In this document: one piece after another, positions 7,735 to 15,563 of the stretch
Position numbering within the stretch: the first letter of the stretch is position 1
How the letters are laid out: each line of letters opens with the position of its first letter
Program-made: the position numbers and the translations under genes
Source: JAGGSN01 sp965603725
GTDB lineage: Bacteria; Zixibacteria; MSB-5A5; UBA10806; 4484-95
Direction: 5' to 3'
NCBI GenBank assembly: GCA_965603725.1
Contig: CBFDEC010000031.1
Coordinates: 1 to 38,240, forward strand
DNA length: 38,240 bases
Notes under the pieces: model-generated
What the model was told of the DNA's origin: nothing
Seen by the model: the letters and a program-made list of their open reading frames with translations, nothing else
The model's database searches: none

Positions 7735-8262
7735 ATGAAATTACCCAGGTTCAAATTTAAAACTCCCGTCATAAAATCGCTGGTCAGGCTCTACTTAAGT
7801 TTTGGGGCTATGATAATTCTATTTGTTATCGCCTTTCATATTCCATTTGTTCATCGGTCGGTGGTGGTTCCCTTTACTTCAATTGTCGCCCATTGCTCGG
7901 GCCTGCTGATGAATCTATTTGGCGCCGGTTCCCATGTAAATGTCAATATACTTTCAACCTCGAAATTCAGCATTAATGTTGTTGACGGCTGTAATGGTAT
8001 TTATGCAACGGCTATATTGATTTCCGGAGTAATCGCATACCCTACAAAAATCATACACAGGCTGTATGGAGCGCTTGCCGGGGTTGCGGCCATATTTATC
8101 TTAAATCTTGTACGGGTAATCAGCCTGTTCTATCTCGGGCAGCATTATCCTGATATATTTGAGGATATACATGTTTTTATCTGGCAACCGATCATCATCC
8201 TCTGGGCGGTCTTTATCTGGGATTTTTGGTCTCGTAAAATCGAGAGCAAAAAAACTATCTAA
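7735..8262 (+). CDS. xrtH: Exosortase H (IPTLxxWG-CTERM specific)
   Basis: A 175-residue multi-spanning membrane cysteine transpeptidase. Exosortases cleave and process C-terminal sorting signals at the inner membrane. The catalytic triad pattern is visible: Cys in VVDGCNGIYA near residue 87, Arg in LNLVRVISLFYLG near 128, and His in DIHVFIWQP near 149, each at a membrane segment edge. The small size and the VVDGCNG context fit the XrtH subtype, and an IPTL-CTERM protein is encoded 0.9 kb away at 9185-11887, which supports the pairing. The gene overlaps its downstream partner. About 120 non-coding bases separate it from the CDF gene. Confidence 0.88.
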   Translation: MKLPRFKFKTPVIKSLVRLYLSFGAMIILFVIAFHIPFVHRSVVVPFTSIVAHCSGLLMNLFGAGSHVNVNILSTSKFSINVVDGCNGIYATAILISGVIAYPTKIIHRLYGALAGVAAIFILNLVRVISLFYLGQHYPDIFEDIHVFIWQPIIILWAVFIWDFWSRKIESKKTI

Positions 8263-8851
8263 CCGGTCGCTCTTTTTTATACGGTTTCCGCTGTTTTTTT
8301 TGTTAGCCTACCTGTTATGGCTTTATACCACTCCAGTCGCCAACAAAGTGTATACGTTTTGCGGCGAAAAAGTAATATTACTATTAGACAGGGATAACTT
8401 TACAAAGTCTATTACCGCTAAAGATAAGTATATTATAATCAACTATGCGCCATCCCCGGATGGCAAACCGCGAGTTACCGGGTATGATAAATATACTTAT
8501 AATACTGCCTTTCTGGTGGCTTTGATATTAGCCGTGCCCCGGATAAATTATAGACTGCGAATAAAAATACTGGCGCTTGGTTTGATTATATTATATCCGC
8601 TTCAGATTTTAAGGCTTGTTATTTATGTCTTTGATTTCTACGCGCAATATATGCGGTGGGGCAGCGGCGAGCCGTATTATTCAACTCTTTTTCGCAAAAC
8701 GTTTTTCTTTTCGAAAAGAGCCCTGGCTCGTCTCGATGGCCAGTTGATTCCGATAATAATATGGGCGGGGCTTTTTTATTATTATAAATGGCACAACATG
8801 TTCACAAAGAGAATTCAGAGCAAGGCCAGCCCCGAAGTTCAGGCAAAATAA
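8171..8851 (+). CDS. Exosortase H-associated membrane protein (probable)
   Basis: About 226 residues, hydrophobic, with membrane segments near the N-terminus (SLFFIRFPLFFLLAYLLWLY), in the middle (TAFLVALILAVP; ILALGLIILYPLQILRLVIY) and near the C-terminus (LIPIIIWAGLFYYY). A gene of this kind commonly follows xrtH, and proximity is my main evidence. The start is uncertain. ATG at 8171 has GAGG 6 bases upstream but makes a 92-base overlap with xrtH. No ATG, GTG or TTG occurs in this frame between the end of xrtH and the first membrane segment. It probably acts with XrtH in processing or transfer of IPTL-CTERM proteins. Confidence 0.7.
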   Translation: MFLSGNRSSSSGRSLSGIFGLVKSRAKKLSNRSLFFIRFPLFFLLAYLLWLYTTPVANKVYTFCGEKVILLLDRDNFTKSITAKDKYIIINYAPSPDGKPRVTGYDKYTYNTAFLVALILAVPRINYRLRIKILALGLIILYPLQILRLVIYVFDFYAQYMRWGSGEPYYSTLFRKTFFFSKRALARLDGQLIPIIIWAGLFYYYKWHNMFTKRIQSKASPEVQAK

Positions 8852-8880
8852 TATTTTTATAAACAGATTTAAAAAGCAAA

Positions 8881-8898
8881 GGCGTTCAATTGAACGCC
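8881..8898. terminator. Palindromic hairpin between convergent genes
   Basis: GGCGTTCAATTGAACGCC is a perfect 18-base palindrome between the stop of the xrtH-associated gene and the stop of the minus-strand gene at 8918. Convergent placement suggests a bidirectional terminator, although no long T-run follows. Confidence 0.5.
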
Positions 8899-8917
8899 CC
8901 TGCCGTAGAAACTTTAC

Positions 8918-9124
8918 CTATTCTTCCTCGCCCCTGCTGTAGTAAATCCACAGGTGCACAATATAAGCGACAATCACCGCGCTTATCAGGGTACCGCAAA
9001 GGTCAAGTGTTGTAACATGACCGAAAATAATGATAATGCCAACCAGAACGACAACCGCAACGATAAGCGCCCAGGCAACCACCTTAAAGAATACAGAGGC
9101 TATGAAAATAGGCGGTTGACTCAT
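8918..9124 (-). CDS. Small two-helix membrane protein, unknown function
   Basis: A 68-residue protein with two hydrophobic segments, about residues 8-35 (VFFKVVAWALIVAVVVLVGI) and 44-62 (CGTLISAVIVAYIVHLWIYY), joined by a short loop and ending in GEEE. The ATG at 9124 is preceded by AGGAGAG, a strong ribosome-binding site, which argues that it is real despite its size. It lies downstream of the IPTL-CTERM gene, separated by a hairpin. I recognise no family. Confidence 0.62.
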   Translation of the reverse strand: MSQPPIFIASVFFKVVAWALIVAVVVLVGIIIIFGHVTTLDLCGTLISAVIVAYIVHLWIYYSRGEEE

Positions 9125-9145
9125 TACATCTCTCCTGTTTTTCAG

Positions 9146-9174
9146 GTGGCGTCAGGTCTTAGACCTGACACCAC
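9146..9174. terminator. Hairpin between the IPTL-CTERM gene and the small membrane gene
   Basis: GTCAGGTC-TTA-GACCTGAC (9151-9169) forms a perfect stem, extended by GTGG/CCAC on the outside. It lies just past the stop of the 900-residue gene on the minus strand, where a terminator is expected. The arm GTCAGG/CCTGAC recurs at 35990-36011. Confidence 0.6.
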
Positions 9175-9184
9175 AAAAAGTCAA

Positions 9185-11887
9185 TTACATCTGTCTGGAA
9201 TAAGCCGTTCTGCGTCTGCGAACGATGGCTATCGTGCCGGCGGCCAACAGCAGCAGCGCTAAGATTATCATACCCCACTCGGAGAGAGTCGGGATTGGTT
9301 CACCGGTATCATGCGGCGGCCAGACGTCCAGTTGCGCACAAGCAAGTCCCGTAGCATCGATTAACGACGTTATCGGAATTATATGATCCGTCGCTGGATC
9401 GACGCAATTGACGCATGGAATTGCCTGAAGTCCGGGTATTAAATCAACGGCGCTCGGGCCAATCATTATGTCCAGAACGTCATCGCAATTACTTACCAGT
9501 ACACCTTCGGGTGGTGATACATATACATCGAAGAAAGAATCAATAAACTGCCAATGCCCGTCTGTGATTTCGAGTGGAAATTGCAATCCCATTGCACCGG
9601 CATCAAGGAAGACTTGTTGACCGTCGGATATGCGGGTAAATATGAACTTCGGTATTACAGAAAGATTGGCTGTGAACGTGCCGCCTTCCTGACAGACCCG
9701 GTTAAAGTTGGTGACTCCTAAAGGCTGAGGTTCAACTTCTGACAGGCATACCCTGACATCCCATTCCTCGGGATCTTCTATAGAGCCAGTTACCGTGATA
9801 GGCATAGTACTCACCAGATTCAGAGCCACTATTTCTGTTTCTATTGGGCCATCCGAAGAGGGACAAACCGGGAATGATGCGGCCCTGCTGCGTTTGACTA
9901 TAGTATCAGTGGGACCTAAATCGTCAGGTGAAGAATTCGGCAAGGGTTCGCCCTTGAGAGTAATAATCCCATCAAAGGGGTCCGAACCGGGCCCAAAGAA
10001 ATCAGCCGGTATTGGTGCACAGCCGAAATCTACAAATGTGTTGTGGTCTTCCGGAGTTTCCCACAGGTCGTATACAGGCACTTCTTCCTCGGCCTCGCCG
10101 GTAATGACAAATGCCAGGTCGAGTGAGGTCCCCACACATTCATGGGTAATCACACCATTAACGATCTGTACGTCGGTTCCCACAAAATCGATGGATATCC
10201 ACTCCGGGTTGTAAGGAATCGGAAGCATGTAGTCCTGAAGTACGAAAGGTTCGCCTATAGTCACAGGGAAGATCAAACGCCCTATATAGAGCTGCTCGTT
10301 TTCATCCTCGGGCAAAGGCGGCCTGCCGGGTTCTCCCTGCTCAAACCAAGCATCGGTCGACCAGTTTATGGCAAACTCGAGAGAGGGATTACCCCCTGCG
10401 ATCGGGATATTCTCGAAGTAGATAGAGAACTTTTTAGGCTGATAAACAAATGGATTATCGTAGAACCAGATATTCCACCAGTAATCGTATTCATACCATC
10501 CTTCACCGTAGAAATTTGTTGCATACCATTCTATGGGAAATCCCTCCGGTCCAAACATGACGTTAAAATTATTCTGTCTTGGCGGTTCGATTATGGGTGC
10601 CCATTGCAGATTCATCCAGTGGGCATACACTGCATCATCCATGAAGTGATCACGCGTGTTCTTCCAGCCCCACTTCGGCTGGGGCTCAGGCGGATCAACT
10701 TGGTGAACCATGGCGACAACGCTCAACCAGTAGATGGAATCCTGTACCTGGTGGAACCAATCATCTTCATCAAGATAAATATCGTACCGGTAATAATGAG
10801 TATGGTCTCCGTATAAAACTTCGCCAGTGTTTGGATCATACCACCCTTCCTCGGTAGGAGGATCGAATGGAGTAACGGTGAAGTTACTTATCATGCGTTC
10901 CCATACCGTTGTGCCCGGCATGCTGAAGTCATCGGGATAATCCGGATTGTCCGGGATATTCAGAGCGATGGCCACGGCGAAGCTATCAATGATGCCCTCG
11001 AGGTCGCTCTTCCATGAGCCCCAGAAGTGGATGTCCTTAACCCAGCCGCTATCCGAGCACTGCCAGTCATCTGCCAGGACTTTGTTATCGGATAAGTCAC
11101 CAAAGAAAGACCCATACACGTCCCAGCCTTCCTCATCTGGCAGCTGTGGGAAATGCATCTTGTGATTTGGCCACTCAGGTTCTTCTTCACAATTAGGAGA
11201 ATTGGTCTCGCCATCTACATAGAAGATTGGATAACCCGGGGGAGGGGGGGACCAAAAACTATACCATTCATACCAAGAACTTAAAGGCGAGTAATAAAAC
11301 CAGTTATCGCACGTAGTTGCAGTCTGAGTATCGTATAATATTGAGGGATAAGGAGGTAATGTCGATCCCGTATATTCAAGACCAACAAACACCGGGCCAT
11401 TTACACAGCATGGACTGGAGAATGTTATCATACCAGTACCAGGATACTCAAATGTAGTCTGATCACAGGTGAAAGTTTCGCGGCAGAGTTCAACGCCGGG
11501 ACCCGCACAGAAATCCTGCGGGTCAGCCATGTCGTAAACTACGAAATCCACATCGACCGGCCAAACTGCATCAACCGGGGGATCACCAACTTGAAAACTA
11601 TATAGCGTAAAGGTGATTGATTCAATTTCAAATGGATATGTTGGAGTTGCTGCACACTCCAAAGCTGGGTCAAAAAAGGTTACATTATCATCTCCCGCAG
11701 AAAAACCACTAAAAAATGAAAGAATTGTACCATCAGTCTTTGCCATGGTGCAGGCGTCTGTGGCCAAAGGCGGCCCAAGAGGCTCAGCGCCCTCTATCTT
11801 TATGGCTTTTTGCTTTTCAAAAGCCATAGCTCCAGAAGTCAAGATGAAAACCAAACCAATTGTTAGTATTAATATTTTTTTATACAT
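9185..11887 (-). CDS. Large secreted IPTL-CTERM sorting-domain protein
   Basis: A 900-residue exported protein. Residues 1-22 are a signal peptide ending SGAMA. The C-terminus is a clear IPTL-CTERM signal: IPTLSEWGMI, a hydrophobic helix LALLLLAAGTIAIV, then RRRR. This makes it a substrate of the exosortase H encoded at 7735. The body is rich in Trp, Tyr, Pro and acidic residues. Residues about 225-430 contain NHKMHFPQLPDEEGWDVYGS and VLADDWQCSDSGWVKDIHFW, a pattern that recurs in large secreted proteins of planctomycete-like bacteria. The later part resembles repeated beta-sandwich modules. Paired cysteines suggest disulfides. It likely ends up anchored to or released from the cell surface. 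No enzyme motif is visible. Confidence 0.88.
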   Translation of the reverse strand: MYKKILILTIGLVFILTSGAMAFEKQKAIKIEGAEPLGPPLATDACTMAKTDGTILSFFSGFSAGDDNVTFFDPALECAATPTYPFEIESITFTLYSFQVGDPPVDAVWPVDVDFVVYDMADPQDFCAGPGVELCRETFTCDQTTFEYPGTGMITFSSPCCVNGPVFVGLEYTGSTLPPYPSILYDTQTATTCDNWFYYSPLSSWYEWYSFWSPPPPGYPIFYVDGETNSPNCEEEPEWPNHKMHFPQLPDEEGWDVYGSFFGDLSDNKVLADDWQCSDSGWVKDIHFWGSWKSDLEGIIDSFAVAIALNIPDNPDYPDDFSMPGTTVWERMISNFTVTPFDPPTEEGWYDPNTGEVLYGDHTHYYRYDIYLDEDDWFHQVQDSIYWLSVVAMVHQVDPPEPQPKWGWKNTRDHFMDDAVYAHWMNLQWAPIIEPPRQNNFNVMFGPEGFPIEWYATNFYGEGWYEYDYWWNIWFYDNPFVYQPKKFSIYFENIPIAGGNPSLEFAINWSTDAWFEQGEPGRPPLPEDENEQLYIGRLIFPVTIGEPFVLQDYMLPIPYNPEWISIDFVGTDVQIVNGVITHECVGTSLDLAFVITGEAEEEVPVYDLWETPEDHNTFVDFGCAPIPADFFGPGSDPFDGIITLKGEPLPNSSPDDLGPTDTIVKRSRAASFPVCPSSDGPIETEIVALNLVSTMPITVTGSIEDPEEWDVRVCLSEVEPQPLGVTNFNRVCQEGGTFTANLSVIPKFIFTRISDGQQVFLDAGAMGLQFPLEITDGHWQFIDSFFDVYVSPPEGVLVSNCDDVLDIMIGPSAVDLIPGLQAIPCVNCVDPATDHIIPITSLIDATGLACAQLDVWPPHDTGEPIPTLSEWGMIILALLLLAAGTIAIVRRRRTAYSRQM

Positions 11888-11904
11888 TTATTTCTCCAAA
11901 TTAC

Positions 11905-11932
11905 TACTCAACTTATTTTATGAAGTTGAGTA
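11905..11932. terminator. Hairpin between the Lnt-like and IPTL-CTERM genes
   Basis: TACTCAACTT (11905-11914) and AAGTTGAGTA (11923-11932) pair perfectly over 10 bases with an 8-base loop. On the minus strand it lies 12 bases past the Lnt-like stop and just before the ribosome-binding site of the 900-residue gene. It could end the first transcript or shape the second leader. Confidence 0.5.
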
Positions 11933-11944
11933 AAATTGAAAGTT

Positions 11945-12661
11945 TTAATTAAAATTCAACCTGAGAAAATAAAGCGGCGGGGCGCGTGGATTGAGAACAT
12001 AATACCAGTTTTTAAGAGGCAAAATATTCCCAGAACACAGATAGTATAATTTCTCTTTGGAAAATCTAAACTTGCTGTTCGAACAGCCTTTCGAATAAGC
12101 ATGCTCAAAAAGCATCAGGATGAGTGAATTGATAAGAATAATGCAGAACGAGACTATCAAAAAACCAAACAGCGAAGCCAGCCTGAGCACAAACCCCGAA
12201 CCGCTTTGGGTGAAAGCGAAGATAGTCTCAAAGCCGGCATAATGTGTGAGGCCATACTCAAGCGGCAGCCATAAGATGGCAATGAAAATAGGATTAAAGC
12301 CCAAATACCTGTTAATCCGGTTAACCGCTACGCCAAAGACAGATACGATAAAGTTTATACAGATAAACTTGAAAAGAAATGTTGAGGGATATACTGCGAT
12401 TTCATGTGAGTAAGCAATAAAGATATAGCAACTGGCAAGTATAATGCTCAGCAAAACTGAACCGGACAAAGTTTCCTTTATCACCCGCCATAAGAAAGGC
12501 ACCAGGGCAAACATCGATATAAACCAGAATTCAGGATATTGGTTTATAATTGATAAAAATAAAGCAGAACTGCCGGCGCACAGAAAATTCACGAGAAACC
12601 TTAAAATCGGGTCATTGTAATTTGAGCTTTCCTGCATCCCGGTTACCTGTCTTGGCTGCAA
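11945..12661 (-). CDS. Lnt-like N-terminal membrane domain protein lacking the nitrilase domain
   Basis: A 238-residue protein with about six hydrophobic segments. It resembles the N-terminal membrane half of apolipoprotein N-acyltransferase: FWFISMFALVPFLWRV near residues 45-60, then LWLPLEYGLTHYAGF, FAFTQSGSGFVLRLASLFGF and SFCIILINSLILML (compare Lnt P-xxQIADLFGxYGLSF). It ends about 30 residues after the last membrane helix, with no Glu-Lys-Cys nitrilase domain. It is either a natural stand-alone Lnt-N protein or a truncated gene. The 3' side ends cleanly at a stop followed by a hairpin, with no nitrilase remnant in the following 60 bases. GXXXX-like acyltransferase activity cannot be claimed. 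Confidence 0.6.
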   Translation of the reverse strand: MQPRQVTGMQESSNYNDPILRFLVNFLCAGSSALFLSIINQYPEFWFISMFALVPFLWRVIKETLSGSVLLSIILASCYIFIAYSHEIAVYPSTFLFKFICINFIVSVFGVAVNRINRYLGFNPIFIAILWLPLEYGLTHYAGFETIFAFTQSGSGFVLRLASLFGFLIVSFCIILINSLILMLFEHAYSKGCSNSKFRFSKEKLYYLCSGNILPLKNWYYVLNPRAPPLYFLRLNFN

Positions 12662-13181
12662 AACTCAGCCAGCTTGAGAGTAATACTACAACATCTAAAT
12701 CTGTTACTCGCTCTGGCAGATAGGTCTTCCCTAAAGAGGAATACCCTTACACGAGTAATTTTCTTAAGGCTTAATCATAAATGTAAGTTCAGATTACAAC
12801 TGCAGCCTTCCTAGAAATTCAAACTTCTGACGATGCTTTGCATATAAAGCTATGAAGCCAGCTTACACTATGACATCATCAGAAAATACGTTACATGCAG
12901 ATTCCTTTGTCAATAAAATCAAGCGCCGAAAAAACGCGTAACCCCTCAGCGCGGCTTGCATGATGGGCTTTCATCCATAAAGTTAAGAATTCTGATTTGT
13001 ATGTCAAGCAAAAAATGGAATTATTTGGTCTGCTAAGTTAACAAAAATACATAGAAAAATATTGCCTCGTTTTGATAATTTAAGGCTTTGTTTTTTGCGT
13101 TTAGTTTATTAATATTGTTTTTTGTGATGAGGCTTAGTGGATAATACAGTTGATTATATAAACTGGCGGTGATACGTGAAG
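12662..13181. other. Long intergenic region between divergent genes
   Basis: About 520 bases separate the Lnt-like gene and arcC. A TTGACA box on the minus strand (13002-13007) would give the Lnt-like gene a leader of roughly 300 bases. A GC-rich island at 12928-12962 can fold partly on itself (CAAGC/GCTTG). I recognise no riboswitch, tRNA or coding frame. Confidence 0.4.
12979..13007 (-). promoter_or_regulatory. Candidate sigma-70 promoter for the Lnt-like gene
   Basis: On the minus strand TTGACA (13007-13002) is followed after 17 bases by AACTTT (12984-12979), a weak -10. The TTGACAT context, preceded by a T-run and GC, is shared with the two plus-strand promoters at 32142 and 34022, which makes it more believable than the -10 alone would. 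Confidence 0.35.
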
Positions 13182-14126
13182 ATGAAGAAAAAAATAGCAG
13201 TGATAGCCCTGGGCGGTAATGCAATTACCCGGAAAGATCGTGAGGATACAATACCTAACCAATTTATAAATACTAAGATCAGTCTGGAGGGCGTTGTTAA
13301 GCTAATCGAAGATGGCTACAACTTAGCGTTGACTCATGGCAACGGTCCCCAGGTAGGTAACGCTGTATTGCGGGTTGAGCTGGCTCGGGGCAAAGCTCCC
13401 GAACTCCCATTATATATATGTGTTGCCGACCTGCAGGGGGGAATGGGATATATGATCGAGCAGGTGCTCAGAAATAAGCTTGAGACACTTGGTATAAAAA
13501 AAGGCGCTGCAACTGTTATTACCCAGGTGATGGTGGATGAAAACGATGACGATTTTAAAAATCCGACTAAGTTTATCGGCCAGTTTTATAATTCAGAAAA
13601 GGCCCGGTCGCTTCAGAACGAGTTCGGCTGGATAATGAAACAGTTTCCGGGTGATAATAGACTTCGACGCGTTATCGCATCGCCGAAACCTCAATATATC
13701 GTCGAAAAAGAAGTTATCAAACACCTTGTTAATGCCGGCGTTATAGTAATCGCTGCTGGCGGCGGCGGGATTCCGGTTATCAAACATCAAGGCGCATTAA
13801 AGGGTATTGACGCGGTTATAGATAAAGATCGGGCGGCGGCGGTAATGGCTCGCGATATCGAAGCCCAGTTGCTGATAATATTAACCTCGATTGAAAAAAT
13901 TGCTTTAGATTACAGCAAACCCACGCAAAAAAATCTCGACCGGTTAACTCTTGCGGAAGCTGAACAGTATTTGGCCGACGGGCATTTTCCGCCCGGCAGT
14001 ATGGGACCCAAAATCGAAGCCGCTATCGAATTCCTGAAAGCCGGAGGTAAAAAAGTGATTATAAGCTCCATTGAGAAAGCTTATGAGGCGGTTAACGGGA
14101 ATGCCGGAACAACAATCATACACTGA
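13182..14126 (+). CDS. arcC: Carbamate kinase
   Basis: About 314 residues, the usual length for ArcC/CpkA. It interconverts carbamoyl phosphate plus ADP with carbamate (NH3 + CO2) plus ATP. Visible motifs are ALGGNAI near the start, THGNGPQVGN near residue 55, VADLQGGMGYMIEQ, AAGGGGIPV near residue 190, DKDRAAAVMA and the C-terminal FPPGSMGPKIEAA. No arginine deiminase or ornithine carbamoyltransferase gene is adjacent, so whether it makes ATP or carbamoyl phosphate is open. I use ATG 13182, which has GGTGA 8 bases upstream; GTG 13176 is in frame but too close to that site. First gene of the long plus-strand run. Confidence 0.92.
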   Translation: MKKKIAVIALGGNAITRKDREDTIPNQFINTKISLEGVVKLIEDGYNLALTHGNGPQVGNAVLRVELARGKAPELPLYICVADLQGGMGYMIEQVLRNKLETLGIKKGAATVITQVMVDENDDDFKNPTKFIGQFYNSEKARSLQNEFGWIMKQFPGDNRLRRVIASPKPQYIVEKEVIKHLVNAGVIVIAAGGGGIPVIKHQGALKGIDAVIDKDRAAAVMARDIEAQLLIILTSIEKIALDYSKPTQKNLDRLTLAEAEQYLADGHFPPGSMGPKIEAAIEFLKAGGKKVIISSIEKAYEAVNGNAGTTIIH

Positions 14127-14167
14127 TAGAGCTGTCCTTTTCGATTAAGAAACATAACGAGGAGCAA

Positions 14168-15523
14168 TTGGGTCTATTAGAAAGTCTGGCTGAAATTATA
14201 AAAAGCAGGGGCGGAAAAATCTATGCAGTTGGCGGTCCTGTCAGAGATCGGCTTCTGGGGATTTCCGACCTCAAGGATGTTGACTACCTGGTGTGTGGAG
14301 TTCCTATTGACGATCTGAAAAGTATTTTATGTCGATTCGGCGCCATAAATCTTGTCGGTCAGTTTTTTGGAGTGATAAAGTTCAAGCCCTTCAAATCAGA
14401 ATCTACCTACGATATATCGCTTCCCCGAAAAGAACTTTCAACCGGAACAGGTCATCGTGATTTCGAAGTCGATTTCGACCATAATATTCCTATAGAGGAT
14501 GATCTTAGCCGGCGGGATTTTACAATCAATGCCATGGCCAGGGAATTTCCCGCTGGCGCTCTGATCGATCCCTATAATGGAAAAACGGACATGGAAAACA
14601 GAATATTAAGAATGGTCTCCGAATCAAGCTTCACCGATGATCCGCTGCGTATGATCCGCGGCGTTCAGTTTGCCGCCAGGTTCGACCTTTCTATTGAGGA
14701 AAATACTTTCGCGGCTATGCGGCAATACGCTGATCTTATTGAGACTGTATCTACAGAACGAATAACCGAGGAATTGAATAAATTACTCGAGCGAGCTGAA
14801 AAACCATCCGCCGGTTTCAGGTTGATGAAACAGACCGGTCTATTAAAATATATCCTGCCCGAGCTTGCCAATACCGTCGGAGTTTCCCAGCCCGGCGGCT
14901 ATCATCGCTGGGATGTATTTGAACACAGCATTCGAACAGTAGATGCCGCACCGCAATATCTGAAGATCAGATTGGCCGCCCTATTCCATGATATCGGCAA
15001 GCCGGCAACCAAACAACCTGTTGAGGATGGTGCAACATTTTATGGCCATGACAAACTCAGCCGGGAAATAACCGAAAAAGCATTAAAACGACTGCGTTAT
15101 TCAAATGAAATAATAAAGCAGGTTAATACACTTATTGATAAGCACATGTTCAGCGAAAAGGCCGGCGATAAAGGCGTCCGTCGTTTGATAAACCGGGTGG
15201 GCACAGACCTTATCTTTGATTTGATATCCTTAAGAAAGGCCGACACAATTGCCCAGGGTATGGGACAGGATACCGACAGCATCGATGATTTCAGGCGGAA
15301 AGTCGAGACTGAGCTTTCCGGTCGCAGCGTGTTCGGGCTTAAAGACTTAGCTGTAAACGGTACTGATATAAAAGATAAATTCAACCTAGCGGAAGGGCCG
15401 GTTATCGGTGAGGTTTTATCATTTTTGTTAGACCAGGTTCTTGATGAACCCGAGTATAATACAAAAGAAAAATTATTGAGATTAACCGCTGATTTTTTAG
15501 ATAAAAGGTCGCTTGACATTTGA
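14168..15523 (+). CDS. cca: CCA tRNA nucleotidyltransferase / poly(A) polymerase family protein with HD domain
   Basis: A 451-residue class II nucleotidyltransferase. The head domain shows YAVGGPVRDRLLG near residues 20-32 and DVDYLV (catalytic Asp pair) near 38, followed by DLSRRDFTINAMA and the neck motif DPLRMIRGVQFAARF. An HD phosphohydrolase domain follows near residue 275 (LAALFHDIGKP). This layout matches bacterial CCA-adding enzymes and their poly(A) polymerase relatives, which cannot be separated by eye. The start is TTG at 14168, preceded by GAGGAG; no better ATG lies near the motif. It starts 41 bases after arcC and ends 40 bases before sucC. Confidence 0.9.
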   Translation: MGLLESLAEIIKSRGGKIYAVGGPVRDRLLGISDLKDVDYLVCGVPIDDLKSILCRFGAINLVGQFFGVIKFKPFKSESTYDISLPRKELSTGTGHRDFEVDFDHNIPIEDDLSRRDFTINAMAREFPAGALIDPYNGKTDMENRILRMVSESSFTDDPLRMIRGVQFAARFDLSIEENTFAAMRQYADLIETVSTERITEELNKLLERAEKPSAGFRLMKQTGLLKYILPELANTVGVSQPGGYHRWDVFEHSIRTVDAAPQYLKIRLAALFHDIGKPATKQPVEDGATFYGHDKLSREITEKALKRLRYSNEIIKQVNTLIDKHMFSEKAGDKGVRRLINRVGTDLIFDLISLRKADTIAQGMGQDTDSIDDFRRKVETELSGRSVFGLKDLAVNGTDIKDKFNLAEGPVIGEVLSFLLDQVLDEPEYNTKEKLLRLTADFLDKRSLDI

Positions 15524-15563
15524 GAATTTTTTCACTTAATTAGCCAGCCTATAGGGAGGAAAT

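Noticed and set aside
10142..10816. 224-codon plus-strand frame inside the 900-residue gene
   Set aside because: It is antisense to a protein with a clear signal peptide and IPTL-CTERM signal, so it is a shadow frame.
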